From Candidatus Omnitrophota bacterium (GTDB lineage: Bacteria > Ratteibacteria > UBA8468 > B48-G9 > DTJG01), in assembly GCA_023485205.1 (NCBI GenBank), contig JAMCZX010000039.1, forward strand, positions 1-11,436: a stretch of 11,436 nt of DNA, given 5' to 3'. Numbering within the stretch: position 1 is the stretch's first letter; every line of letters begins with the position of its first letter. The notes under the pieces were generated by a model. It saw only the letters and a list, made by a program, of their open reading frames with translations. It was not told the origin of the DNA and made no database searches. This document shows, one piece after another, positions 1 to 5,600 of the stretch. The position numbers and the translations under genes are program-made.

Positions 1-496
1 AATGGGTGACGGGCAGGGTAAATAAAGTTCTATTCTGGACAAGGTCAAATAAAAGAGACCATATCTCAATACCTGTAACGTTTTTTATATCTTTATTCCA
101 GTAATGATTTGAATTTAAAATAAAAATTCTGTGCCTGCCAAAAGGATGAGCAATAAAAGCAAGACCATTTTTCTTGTTTATTACGGGGATAGATTTTTCA
201 AAAGAAGTTTTTCCAATCCATTCTTTCTGTCCATATGAAATAATATGGTTTTTATCAGATTGTTCATCAATTTCCTCCCCGGTAAATACCATTGTTTTTC
301 CATAATATCCTTCTTCTTGAAAATAGTTTATATATTGTTTTTTTTCTGTTTCAGTTTCAGGCGTATGCGGAGATAAAAAAATGAAGTCTACACCACTTTT
401 TTTTGAATCATCCGCTATGGCTTCAACCATTTTCCTATGATGTTTTACAGGAAAATGAATATGAAAACACCCTATATATTGCTTGAAATTTGACAT
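1..496 (-). CDS. PHP-domain metal-dependent hydrolase, C-terminus cut by window edge
   Basis: The frame stays open to the left edge, giving the first 165 codons. The pattern fits the PHP (polymerase and histidinol phosphatase) superfamily, whose members usually bind a multinuclear metal centre and cleave phosphoesters. Visible candidate ligands are H12-I-H14, H44 in FLSPHTP, E74/E75 in TGEEI, H84 and H117 in FIAHP, in the usual PHP order. The third motif reads SPH rather than the common TDH. The substrate cannot be read from the sequence. Two in-frame ATGs exist, at 502 and 496. The purine-rich AAAAAGG at 504-510 sits 7 nt before the second and only 1 nt before the first, so 496 is chosen. 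It is divergent from the tRNA-Glu gene 32 bp away, and no clear promoter of its own was found. Confidence 0.8.
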   Translation of the reverse strand, partial: MSNFKQYIGCFHIHFPVKHHRKMVEAIADDSKKSGVDFIFLSPHTPETETEKKQYINYFQEEGYYGKTMVFTGEEIDEQSDKNHIISYGQKEWIGKTSFEKSIPVINKKNGLAFIAHPFGRHRIFILNSNHYWNKDIKNVTGIEIWSLLFDLVQNRTLFTLPVTH

Positions 497-518
497 ATGC
501 ATACCTTTTTAGTAGGAT
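490..518 (+). promoter_or_regulatory. Sigma70-type promoter of the tRNA-Glu gene
   Basis: A perfect -35 box TTGACA (490-495) is followed after 17 bp by TAGGAT (513-518), which matches TATAAT at 4 of 6 positions. The predicted start is near 525, a few bases before the mature tRNA at 529. The -35 box overlaps the start codon of the divergent PHP gene. Confidence 0.7.
504..510 (-). promoter_or_regulatory. Ribosome binding site deciding the PHP gene start
   Basis: On the minus strand this reads AAAAAGG, 7 nt upstream of the ATG at 496 but only 1 nt upstream of the ATG at 502. The spacing favours the downstream start. It also lies inside the spacer of the tRNA promoter on the other strand. Confidence 0.5.
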
Positions 519-528
519 TATTGAAAAT

Positions 529-603
529 GGCGCTATCGTCTAGCCCGGTTCAGGACACCACCCTCTCACGGTGAAGACACCGGTTCAAATCCGGTTAGCG
601 CTA
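529..603 (+). tRNA. tRNA-Glu, anticodon CTC
   Basis: The cloverleaf folds fully by eye. The 7-bp acceptor stem pairs 529-535 with 596-602 and has a terminal G-U pair. The D stem GTCT pairs with GGAC with one G-U pair. The anticodon loop CTCTCAC gives CTC (Glu), on a stem with four pairs and one C-A mismatch at its base. The T stem ACCGG/CCGGT has 5 pairs around loop TTCAAAT. The discriminator base is A603, and CCA is not encoded (next bases are CTA). The last 16 nt (588-603) are repeated twice more downstream as part of a 155-bp tandem repeat, so the gene's 3' end is either a duplication boundary or an integration site. Confidence 0.93.
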
Positions 604-742
604 CTATTATATTTCCCTGCCTGAAAGCTAATCGGGTTTGAACATGGTTCACCACGACGGCTGTTTTTGCCATACAGGAAGTTGCTTTCCAAAGAAGACG
701 GAGAGTGTGCGTCAGTGGTGCATCTCTGAAACGTTCCAGCAC
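588..742 (+). repeat. Repeat unit 1 (155 bp), overlaps tRNA-Glu 3' end
   Basis: First full copy. It begins inside the T arm of the tRNA at 588 and carries C at 726, where unit 2 has T. Confidence 0.92.
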
Positions 743-897
743 AATCCGGTTAGCGCTACTATTATATTTCCCTGCCTGAAAGCTAATCGGGTTTGAACAT
801 GGTTCACCACGACGGCTGTTTTTGCCATACAGGAAGTTGCTTTCCAAAGAAGACGGAGAGTGTGCGTCAGTGGTGCATCTTTGAAACGTTCCAGCAC
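743..897 (+). repeat. Repeat unit 2 (155 bp)
   Basis: Second full copy, 154 of 155 positions identical to unit 1. The tRNA-derived tail (743-758) is exact, but the rest of the tRNA is absent, so this is not a second tRNA gene. Confidence 0.92.
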
Positions 898-920
898 AAT
901 CCGGTTAGCGCTACTATTAT
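898..920 (+). repeat. Partial third repeat copy (23 bp)
   Basis: Exact copy of the 16-nt tRNA tail plus the next 7 bases, after which similarity stops. Its last bases contain the stop codon (917-919) of the convergent LolA-like gene. It looks like the original downstream end of the tRNA, displaced by the inserted or amplified units. Confidence 0.9.
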
Positions 921-1666
921 GGTTGTAGAGAAGATTGTTTCCCATACATTGAGCCTACGATAGACGTCATATCAACAACCTTGGCATTTGGGGGTGGTGT
1001 ATAGATAAACATTGACTCTGGTATAGATTTTGTACTTAAATTCTTAAATTTTATTGATACACCAGGTTCTTTATTTTTACCATATACTTCTATTTTTCTT
1101 GTCATCATATCCTTTTTATTAATCCATAAAACTATTTTCTGGAAGTTGGTTACATTGGAAGGGGTTATTTCTTTTATAAACTTACCCTGTATAGTAACGA
1201 CATAATATTCTTTACCATTTTTTGTTTTATCAATAATTTTAGCCTCTTTGTAGTATTTATCCATATTTTCAGCGAATTTATCGGTACCGAGAAAGGGGGA
1301 ATTTTGAATTTGTTCTTCTCTACTCTGTTTTGGCAGTTTATTTACGTCTATTTTCATTATCATTTTATTGCCAATTCTCCAGATAGTTTTGCCATCAAAT
1401 ATCAGAAGAGATTTTATTGACTTGGGACTATTAGGTATTTGCGTTAACATATCCATTTTATATAATTTTTCTTTTATCCAGAAATTTCCCCATATTTTCA
1501 TGGGAAGTCCCATCATGAACATTTCAATTTGCATGTATCCACTTAAATTGGCTTTTTGAATTTTTTGGGCTTTAGAAAACTTCTTTATAAATTCCGCCTT
1601 GTTTACGCTTGCCATTAACATAAACGGAAAAAGCAAAAAACTTATAGCCACAATTAATTTTTTCAT
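917..1666 (-). CDS. LolA-like exported protein (outer-membrane lipoprotein-sorting family)
   Basis: The 249-residue protein has a clear signal peptide: MKK, a hydrophobic core to about residue 18, and likely cleavage after MA at residue 19. Its pattern suggests the LolA/LolB-like half-barrel: an N-terminal helix (about 20-40), alternating strands such as LLIFDGKTIWRIGNK near 87-101, a KEYYVVTIQGK strand near 152-162, and a C-terminal F.YTPPPNAKVVDMT motif typical of this superfamily. Such proteins bind lipid or lipoprotein acyl chains in the periplasm. It is probably not the housekeeping LolA, because no partner genes are present and the protein is Met- and Lys-rich. The ATG at 1666 follows AAAAGGAG by 6 nt. 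Transcription is probably from the promoter at 1696-1724. The stop codon lies in the third, partial copy of the tRNA repeat. The family call is from pattern only. Confidence 0.72.
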   Translation of the reverse strand: MKKLIVAISFLLFPFMLMASVNKAEFIKKFSKAQKIQKANLSGYMQIEMFMMGLPMKIWGNFWIKEKLYKMDMLTQIPNSPKSIKSLLIFDGKTIWRIGNKMIMKIDVNKLPKQSREEQIQNSPFLGTDKFAENMDKYYKEAKIIDKTKNGKEYYVVTIQGKFIKEITPSNVTNFQKIVLWINKKDMMTRKIEVYGKNKEPGVSIKFKNLSTKSIPESMFIYTPPPNAKVVDMTSIVGSMYGKQSSLQP

Positions 1667-1695
1667 TTTTTCTCCTTTTCTTAAGTAACTCCATT

Positions 1696-1724
1696 ATGAT
1701 AACTCCTTCAATAATAACTGTCAA
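1696..1724 (-). promoter_or_regulatory. Sigma70-type promoter for the LolA-like gene
   Basis: On the minus strand a perfect TTGACA (1724-1719) is followed after 17 bp by TATCAT (1701-1696), 5 of 6 matches to TATAAT. The predicted start is near 1689, giving a leader of about 23 nt that contains the AAAAGGAG site. Confidence 0.72.
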
Positions 1725-1785
1725 TTTTTAATCATAAACACACTAAAATCCATTATGTCTGATTTCAGGAAAATAATATCAGCAG

Positions 1786-1815
1786 TTTACAAATCATAAT
1801 AGAACAAGGTATAAT
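1786..1815 (+). promoter_or_regulatory. Sigma70-type promoter for the DUF488 gene
   Basis: TTTACA (1786-1791) is followed after 18 bp by a perfect TATAAT (1810-1815). The predicted start is near 1822, leaving about 43 nt before the preferred ATG at 1865. The upstream ATG at 1826 would be almost leaderless. Confidence 0.62.
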
Positions 1816-1864
1816 TTTACAATAGATGGTAAATTTATATGCATCAGAAGCCAGACATAAAAAT

Positions 1865-2206
1865 ATGATAAAGATTAAAAACGCTCGTAATCCCAAAGAC
1901 AAAAATGATGGTTTTAGAATTTTAATTGACAGGCTGTGGCCACGCGGTATTACAAAACAGAAAGCCGCTATAGATTTATGGCTTAAGGATATAGCGCCCA
2001 GTACTGATTTAAGAAAATGGTATTCTCATGATGAAACAAAATGGGAGGAATTTAAAAAGCGTTATTTTGAAGAATTAAAAAATAAAAAATATTTACTCAA
2101 AATAATTTCAGATAAAGAAAAACAAATGACAGTAACGCTGATATTTGATTCTAAAAGTCCACTTAACAATGCAACCGCTCTCTCAGAATTTATAAAAAAA
2201 AGATGA
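1865..2206 (+). CDS. DUF488 (YeaO-like) family protein
   Basis: The 113-residue cytoplasmic protein matches the small DUF488/YeaO family almost throughout. It has RILIDRLWPRGI (residues 18-29), then W-KDIAPS--LRKWYSHD, then KW-EF--RY--EL, and ends in a VTLIFDSKSP---NNA segment. Its biochemical role is not established. It is full length for the family. An in-frame ATG 39 bp upstream (1826) would add 13 residues (MVNLYASEARHKN) not expected in the family and would lie within a few bases of the predicted transcription start, so 1865 is preferred. The ribosome binding site is weak (AGAAG at 1847-1851, 13 nt away). It is monocistronic, with a decayed convergent gene downstream. No good intrinsic terminator was seen. 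Confidence 0.85.
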   Translation: MIKIKNARNPKDKNDGFRILIDRLWPRGITKQKAAIDLWLKDIAPSTDLRKWYSHDETKWEEFKKRYFEELKNKKYLLKIISDKEKQMTVTLIFDSKSPLNNATALSEFIKKR

Positions 2207-2267
2207 ATTTTGTTCTCATTGTTTTAGCATAAAAATAAATAGATGCTTCAGTATAAAAATATTAACA

Positions 2268-2744
2268 TTATTTTTTAGATTTTACAGCCAACAAATCAAC
2301 AGCCTCAGGACGGCTTGACCCGGACATGTATATTTTACTCCCTTCAGGTACAAACCGTGCCAGGAAATAGTTTGTCCAGAATGGTGCATATGGTGTGTAT
2401 GGATATTCTGCATCCATCATGCCAAATCCAAATCCACCGTATTTTGCAGTTGGTGAATTTTGATTGGGTGATGACATAAGTTGAAAATAACTCAAAACAG
2501 AGGCACCTCCATCTAATATGTATGCTCTTGCTTTTGCAGCATACCAAACGGCTCCAAGCAGATTATTCATCCTCGGATCAGAGCCATTCCTCCATGCGGA
2601 ATTCATGTTGAGTTCGGTATTTATAACTTCCAAATTATGACCTGTCATTTTTTCCCAGTATCTTTTCAACACAATCTCTTTCTTCCATTTCAAAATCTGA
2701 TTCGTATGAACCTCTATCTGAAAATATAAAAATTGATTATCCTT
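2268..2744 (-). pseudogene. C-terminal fragment of a clan-A glycoside hydrolase (possibly GH39-like)
   Basis: The frame is open from just after a TGA at 2745-2747 and has no ATG or ribosome binding site at its head. The only near-start is a TTG at 2693. The translation resembles the last part of a TIM-barrel glycosidase: LEVINTELNMN, where the Glu would be the strand-7 nucleophile, then a long helix with WYAAKARAYILDGGASVLSYFQL, and a PFW--YFLARFVPEGSKIY segment typical of the region after the barrel. It stops at LLAVKSKK, where family members usually continue into a C-terminal beta domain, so both ends appear lost. It is most likely a degraded gene. The family assignment is tentative and rests on motif spacing only. 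An alternative is a short real protein of unknown function. Confidence 0.5.
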
Positions 2745-2784
2745 TCATAATCTTCTATAAAAAAAGTAACAAAATCTTCAATAA

Positions 2785-2937
2785 AATTTTGACAATTCGT
2801 TAATATATGTTAATACAAGAAGGGAAGATGCAATAATTTATTGTTCTCTTTCTAATCCAAAAACAATTAAAGCATTTAATCTTATAAAAGAAGTTTTAAA
2901 AGAAAGTGCACAAGAAAAGGATGAAAATAGCTTCTAA
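2785..2937 (+). pseudogene. C-terminal remnant of a probable ArsR-family repressor
   Basis: The frame between TAA at 2782-2784 and TAA at 2935-2937 has no ATG start. From 2809 its translation is VNTRREDAIIYCSLSNP followed by a helix (KTIKAFNLIKEVLKES). That matches the ArsR-type wing (RREG-----Y-LS-P) followed by the C-terminal dimerisation helix. The DNA-recognition helix that should precede it is absent from all three plus frames upstream, so the gene is truncated rather than merely frameshifted. It sits 45 bp before the -35 box of the efflux operon, where a repressor gene would be expected. There is no Cys in the last helix, which persulfide-sensing members usually have. The family call is from pattern only. 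Confidence 0.5.
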
Positions 2938-2982
2938 TTTTTAAGATATGATACATAATAATATAATTAAAAAAAATCAAAT

Positions 2983-3011
2983 TTGACATTTTTATTTTTC
3001 TATATTATATT
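2983..3011 (+). promoter_or_regulatory. Sigma70-type promoter of the RND efflux operon
   Basis: A perfect TTGACA (2983-2988) is followed after 17 bp by TATATT (3006-3011), 5 of 6 matches. The predicted start is near 3018, about 50 nt before the TolC-like gene. The -10 box lies inside the inverted repeat at 3007-3034. Confidence 0.75.
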
Positions 3012-3034
3012 TATTCTAATATATGAATAAATAT
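3007..3034. promoter_or_regulatory. Repressor operator: 10-bp perfect inverted repeat, core ATTC-N8-GAAT
   Basis: ATATTTATTC (3007-3016) and GAATAAATAT (3025-3034) are exact reverse complements around TAATATAT. The site covers the -10 box and the predicted start, the classic position for steric repression. The ATTC-N8-GAAT core matches the motif I recall for SqrR/BigR-type ArsR-family repressors. Symmetry and position are directly visible. The identity of the regulator is inference, and AT-rich DNA makes chance palindromes more likely. Confidence 0.65.
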
Positions 3035-3067
3035 TAAAATACATAAAGAAATTAAAGGATTCTTATT

Positions 3068-4453
3068 ATGAAAAAGAAAAAATCAATAACAGGCAAAACA
3101 AATAAAATAAATTATCAATCTGTTTTATTGTTTATTTTAGCAATTGGTATTTTTTGTTTTGTATTTGCTGTTCCATCTAATGCCAAAGAAAAAAAGATTT
3201 CCCTTTCAGATGCCATAAATATTGCGCTACAAAATAACAATGAAATATTGGCTTTCAAAGATTCACTCTCTGCTCAAAAAAAGAATATAGGAATTGCAAG
3301 AAGTTATTTTTTCCCGAATATTACATTTGGAGAAACATATATGGGAACAAATAATCCTGTATATGTTTTTATGGAAAAATTAAATGAACAGGAATTTTCA
3401 GCCTCAGATTTTAATATTAACCAATTAAATCATCCGGGATTTAGAAATGATTTTCAAACAGCTTTATCTTTTGATGTACCGATATTTGCAAGAGGAATAA
3501 ATATCCGGCTCGCAATGGCAAAAAAAGAATTTTCAACCAAACAAAAAGAATATACAAGAATAAAAGAAACTATTACCTATAATGTTATAAAGGCATATCT
3601 AATGGTATATACAGCAAAAGAATATGTGGGTGTGGCTGAAAAAACATTACAAGATTCAGAAGAACATTTAAAAGTGGCAGAAGCCCGTTATAAATCAGGA
3701 TTAGGCCTTTATTCGGATGTTTTAAGAGCGTCAACAGCCGTAACAGAAGCAAAGGAAGGGATTATAAATGCAACAACAAATGTTAAAATAGCTGAAAGAG
3801 CTTTAGGTTTGTTGCTTGGTATGTCAAATTCGGTTGATATAACAAACCAATATCCTGAAATTTATTTAAAGAATATTTCTTATTATACCAATGAAGCATT
3901 ATCAAGGTCTGATATAGAAGCACTTAAACTAAAATATGAAAATGCAAAAAATAATATCAGACTTATAAAATCCGCATATTTCCCCACTGTCGGGCTAAAT
4001 GGTTCATACCAGATGAATGACAATTCAAGTCCTTTAGGTTCAGAAGGAAACAGCTGGATGCTTATAGTAGGATTACAATGGAATTGGTTCAGTGGAACCA
4101 GAAGAAGGCAAGAAACCCAAAAAGCCATCTATGAAGTAAAAGAAGTTAAAAATTACCTCAGCGGATTTAAAAAAGAAGCGGAATATAATGTTTATAAATC
4201 ATATCTTAATGTTAATGATGCAAAAGAAGCAATTATACTTGCACAATCTGCATTAAAAACTGCAAAAGAAGGTGAAAGACTTGTATCAATCAGTTATGCT
4301 AATGGAATATCGCCAATTGTTGATTTATTAGATACGCAGGTAAATCTGGATAATGCAAGAGCAAATCTTGTAGCCAAAAAAAATGCTTACAGACTCGCTA
4401 TTGTTAAACTTTCTTATGAAAGTGGAACTATTTTAGATGATTTTTATAAATAA
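3068..4453 (+). CDS. TolC-family outer-membrane factor of an RND efflux system
   Basis: The 461-residue protein is a normal length for TolC-type outer-membrane channels, which trimerise and pass substrates from an RND pump across the outer membrane. It has a long basic N-terminus (MKKKKSITGKTNK), a hydrophobic stretch (about 18-35) and likely signal peptidase I cleavage after SNA (residue 39). Two repeated OEP halves follow. The first starts at ISLSDAINIALQNN (44-57) and carries the helical hairpin with VAEARYKSGLGLYSDVLRA. The second starts near residue 275 and repeats the theme with ISYANGISPIVDLLDTQ, the usual G-------LLD-Q turn. The ATG at 3068 follows AAAGGA by about 10 nt. It is the first gene of the operon, 13 bp ahead of the adaptor gene. 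Confidence 0.9.
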   Translation: MKKKKSITGKTNKINYQSVLLFILAIGIFCFVFAVPSNAKEKKISLSDAINIALQNNNEILAFKDSLSAQKKNIGIARSYFFPNITFGETYMGTNNPVYVFMEKLNEQEFSASDFNINQLNHPGFRNDFQTALSFDVPIFARGINIRLAMAKKEFSTKQKEYTRIKETITYNVIKAYLMVYTAKEYVGVAEKTLQDSEEHLKVAEARYKSGLGLYSDVLRASTAVTEAKEGIINATTNVKIAERALGLLLGMSNSVDITNQYPEIYLKNISYYTNEALSRSDIEALKLKYENAKNNIRLIKSAYFPTVGLNGSYQMNDNSSPLGSEGNSWMLIVGLQWNWFSGTRRRQETQKAIYEVKEVKNYLSGFKKEAEYNVYKSYLNVNDAKEAIILAQSALKTAKEGERLVSISYANGISPIVDLLDTQVNLDNARANLVAKKNAYRLAIVKLSYESGTILDDFYK

Positions 4454-4456
4454 TAT

Positions 4457-4460
4457 GGAG
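4457..4460 (+). promoter_or_regulatory. Ribosome binding site deciding the adaptor start
   Basis: GGAG lies 6 nt before the ATG at 4467 and supports that start over the in-frame ATG at 4437, which lies inside the TolC-like gene and has no such site. The same TGGAGAAAA string precedes the RND permease start at 5601. Confidence 0.7.
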
Positions 4461-4466
4461 AAAACC

Positions 4467-5573
4467 ATGAATAAAATATTTATTGAAAGAAATAAAAAAG
4501 CATCAATAAAATCTTTATTTGGAACATTAGGAGTTTTTATTTTAATTATGGGTTTATTTGTTTTTTCAGGATGTACGAGAAAAAGTAATTCAGAAAATAA
4601 AAGACCTGTTATTAAAAATGTTACCATTCAAACATTAAAAATCTCAAAATTTACCAAATATTACGAAACTGCAGGTACAACCAAACCTGAAATAACAAGC
4701 CGGATTTCAAGCAGAGTAATGGGAACCGTTACATCAGTGGATTTTAAAGAAGGCCAATTTGTTTATGCCGGCCAAACACTTATAACTTTAAGTAATAAAG
4801 ATTTTTTACAAAAAGTCAGAGCAGCCCAAAAATCTGTGCAGGAAGCTAAACAAAATAAAATTTTGGCAGATGTTACATACAAAAGATATAAACAGCTTTA
4901 TGATGAAAAAGTAATAACACCCCAGCAAATGGATGAAATAACAACCCGTAAAAATGTTGCCAATATGCAATATAAACAAGCGGAATCAATGTTGTCATAT
5001 GCGAAAATATATTATGGATTTACAACAATATCAGCACCTATCTCGGGTATTGTAAGCAAAAAAAATGTGGAAATAGGAGATATGGCTATGCCGGGATTTC
5101 CATTATTAACAATAGAAAACACTTCATCATTTAAAATAAATGCCAATGTGGATGAAAAATATTTGGGAAAATTAAATATTGGAATGCCCGTGTATGTATC
5201 ATCTGACAATGAAAGAAAAAAGATAAATGGGATAATAACACAAATAGTTCCTTCTATTGATCCGATGACAAGGACTTTTCTTATAAAAATCCAGATAAAC
5301 AACCCGGTTTATTTAAAAAGCGGTTTATATGTAAAAATTTATATACCTGTCGGAAAGAAAAAAGGAATACTTATCCCTCAGAAATCTATTGTAAGAAAAG
5401 GCGAACTTATTGGAGTCTATACAGTAAATGACAAAGGTATTATCTCTTATAGTTTAATAAGAACAGGTAATAGACATAAAGGACAGGTTGAGGTTTTATC
5501 AGGATTGAATCCCGGAGAAAAAATTATTGTTAACGGAATTCAAAAGGTTGTTGAAGGTGGGATAGTCCAATAA
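4467..5573 (+). CDS. RND periplasmic adaptor (membrane fusion) lipoprotein
   Basis: The 368-residue HlyD/AcrA-type adaptor bridges the inner-membrane RND permease and the TolC-like channel. The N-terminus is a lipoprotein signal: a hydrophobic core then FVFSGC with Cys36 as lipidation site, so the adaptor should be membrane-anchored. Domains in order: beta strands from about 52 (IQTLKISKFTKYYETAGTT), the first half of the biotinyl-lipoyl domain with GTVTSVDFKEGQFVYAGQTL, a short alpha-helical coiled-coil hairpin (about 112-180) with QLYDEKVITPQQMDE at its turn, and the second lipoyl half (TTISAPISGIVSKKNVEIGDMA). A beta barrel follows (NANVDEKYLGKLNIGMPV, then PSIDPMTRTFLIKI), with a membrane-proximal domain ending GLNPGEKIIVNGIQKVVEGG. 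The short hairpin is typical of adaptors for this RND type. Its substrate cannot be read. Confidence 0.9.
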   Translation: MNKIFIERNKKASIKSLFGTLGVFILIMGLFVFSGCTRKSNSENKRPVIKNVTIQTLKISKFTKYYETAGTTKPEITSRISSRVMGTVTSVDFKEGQFVYAGQTLITLSNKDFLQKVRAAQKSVQEAKQNKILADVTYKRYKQLYDEKVITPQQMDEITTRKNVANMQYKQAESMLSYAKIYYGFTTISAPISGIVSKKNVEIGDMAMPGFPLLTIENTSSFKINANVDEKYLGKLNIGMPVYVSSDNERKKINGIITQIVPSIDPMTRTFLIKIQINNPVYLKSGLYVKIYIPVGKKKGILIPQKSIVRKGELIGVYTVNDKGIISYSLIRTGNRHKGQVEVLSGLNPGEKIIVNGIQKVVEGGIVQ

Positions 5574-5600
5574 TCTGTAAATCTAAATCATGGAGAAAAA

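Larger units (their letters stand above)
588..920 (+). repeat. tRNA-3'-end-anchored tandem repeat array, 155-bp period, 2.15 copies
   Basis: Two 155-bp units (588-742 and 743-897) are followed by a 23-bp partial third copy (898-920). The two full units differ at one base, C726 versus T881. Each copy starts with the last 16 nt of tRNA-Glu plus 7 more bases. The other 132 bp of each unit are unrelated to the tRNA and contain short inverted repeats: CACCAC-GAC against GTC-A-GTGGTG, GAAAGC against GCTTTC, and GACG against CGTC. These could give a folded RNA if the tRNA transcript reads through. The organisation is like E. coli tyrT, where 178-bp rtT repeats downstream of tRNA-Tyr each carry 19 bp of the tRNA end. 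Tandem insertion of a very small element at the tRNA end, or repeat expansion, would both explain it. No convincing protein is encoded. Confidence 0.92.

Noticed and set aside
743..758. Second and third tRNA-Glu genes
   Set aside because: Only the last 16 nt of the tRNA are repeated. No acceptor 5' half, D arm or anticodon arm is present.
588..920. CRISPR array
   Set aside because: The units are 155 bp and nearly identical throughout, with no alternating constant repeat and variable spacer.
566..945. Minus-strand open frames running through the tandem repeats
   Set aside because: They read through the tRNA tail and the repeat units, repeat themselves with the 155-bp period, start at poor codons and have no ribosome binding site. 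The frame is a by-product of the repeats.
2226..2247. AGCAT/ATGCT hairpin after the DUF488 gene as a terminator
   Set aside because: The stem is only 5 bp, AT-rich, with a 12-nt loop, and no T-run follows.
3883..4128. Antisense open frames inside the efflux genes, including 5012-5302 and 6890-7300
   Set aside because: They lie opposite strongly conserved coding sequence, have no start signals and match no recognisable family.
4437..4466. Upstream ATG for the adaptor, overlapping the TolC-like gene
   Set aside because: It has no ribosome binding site and would add residues before a lipoprotein signal that is complete from 4467.
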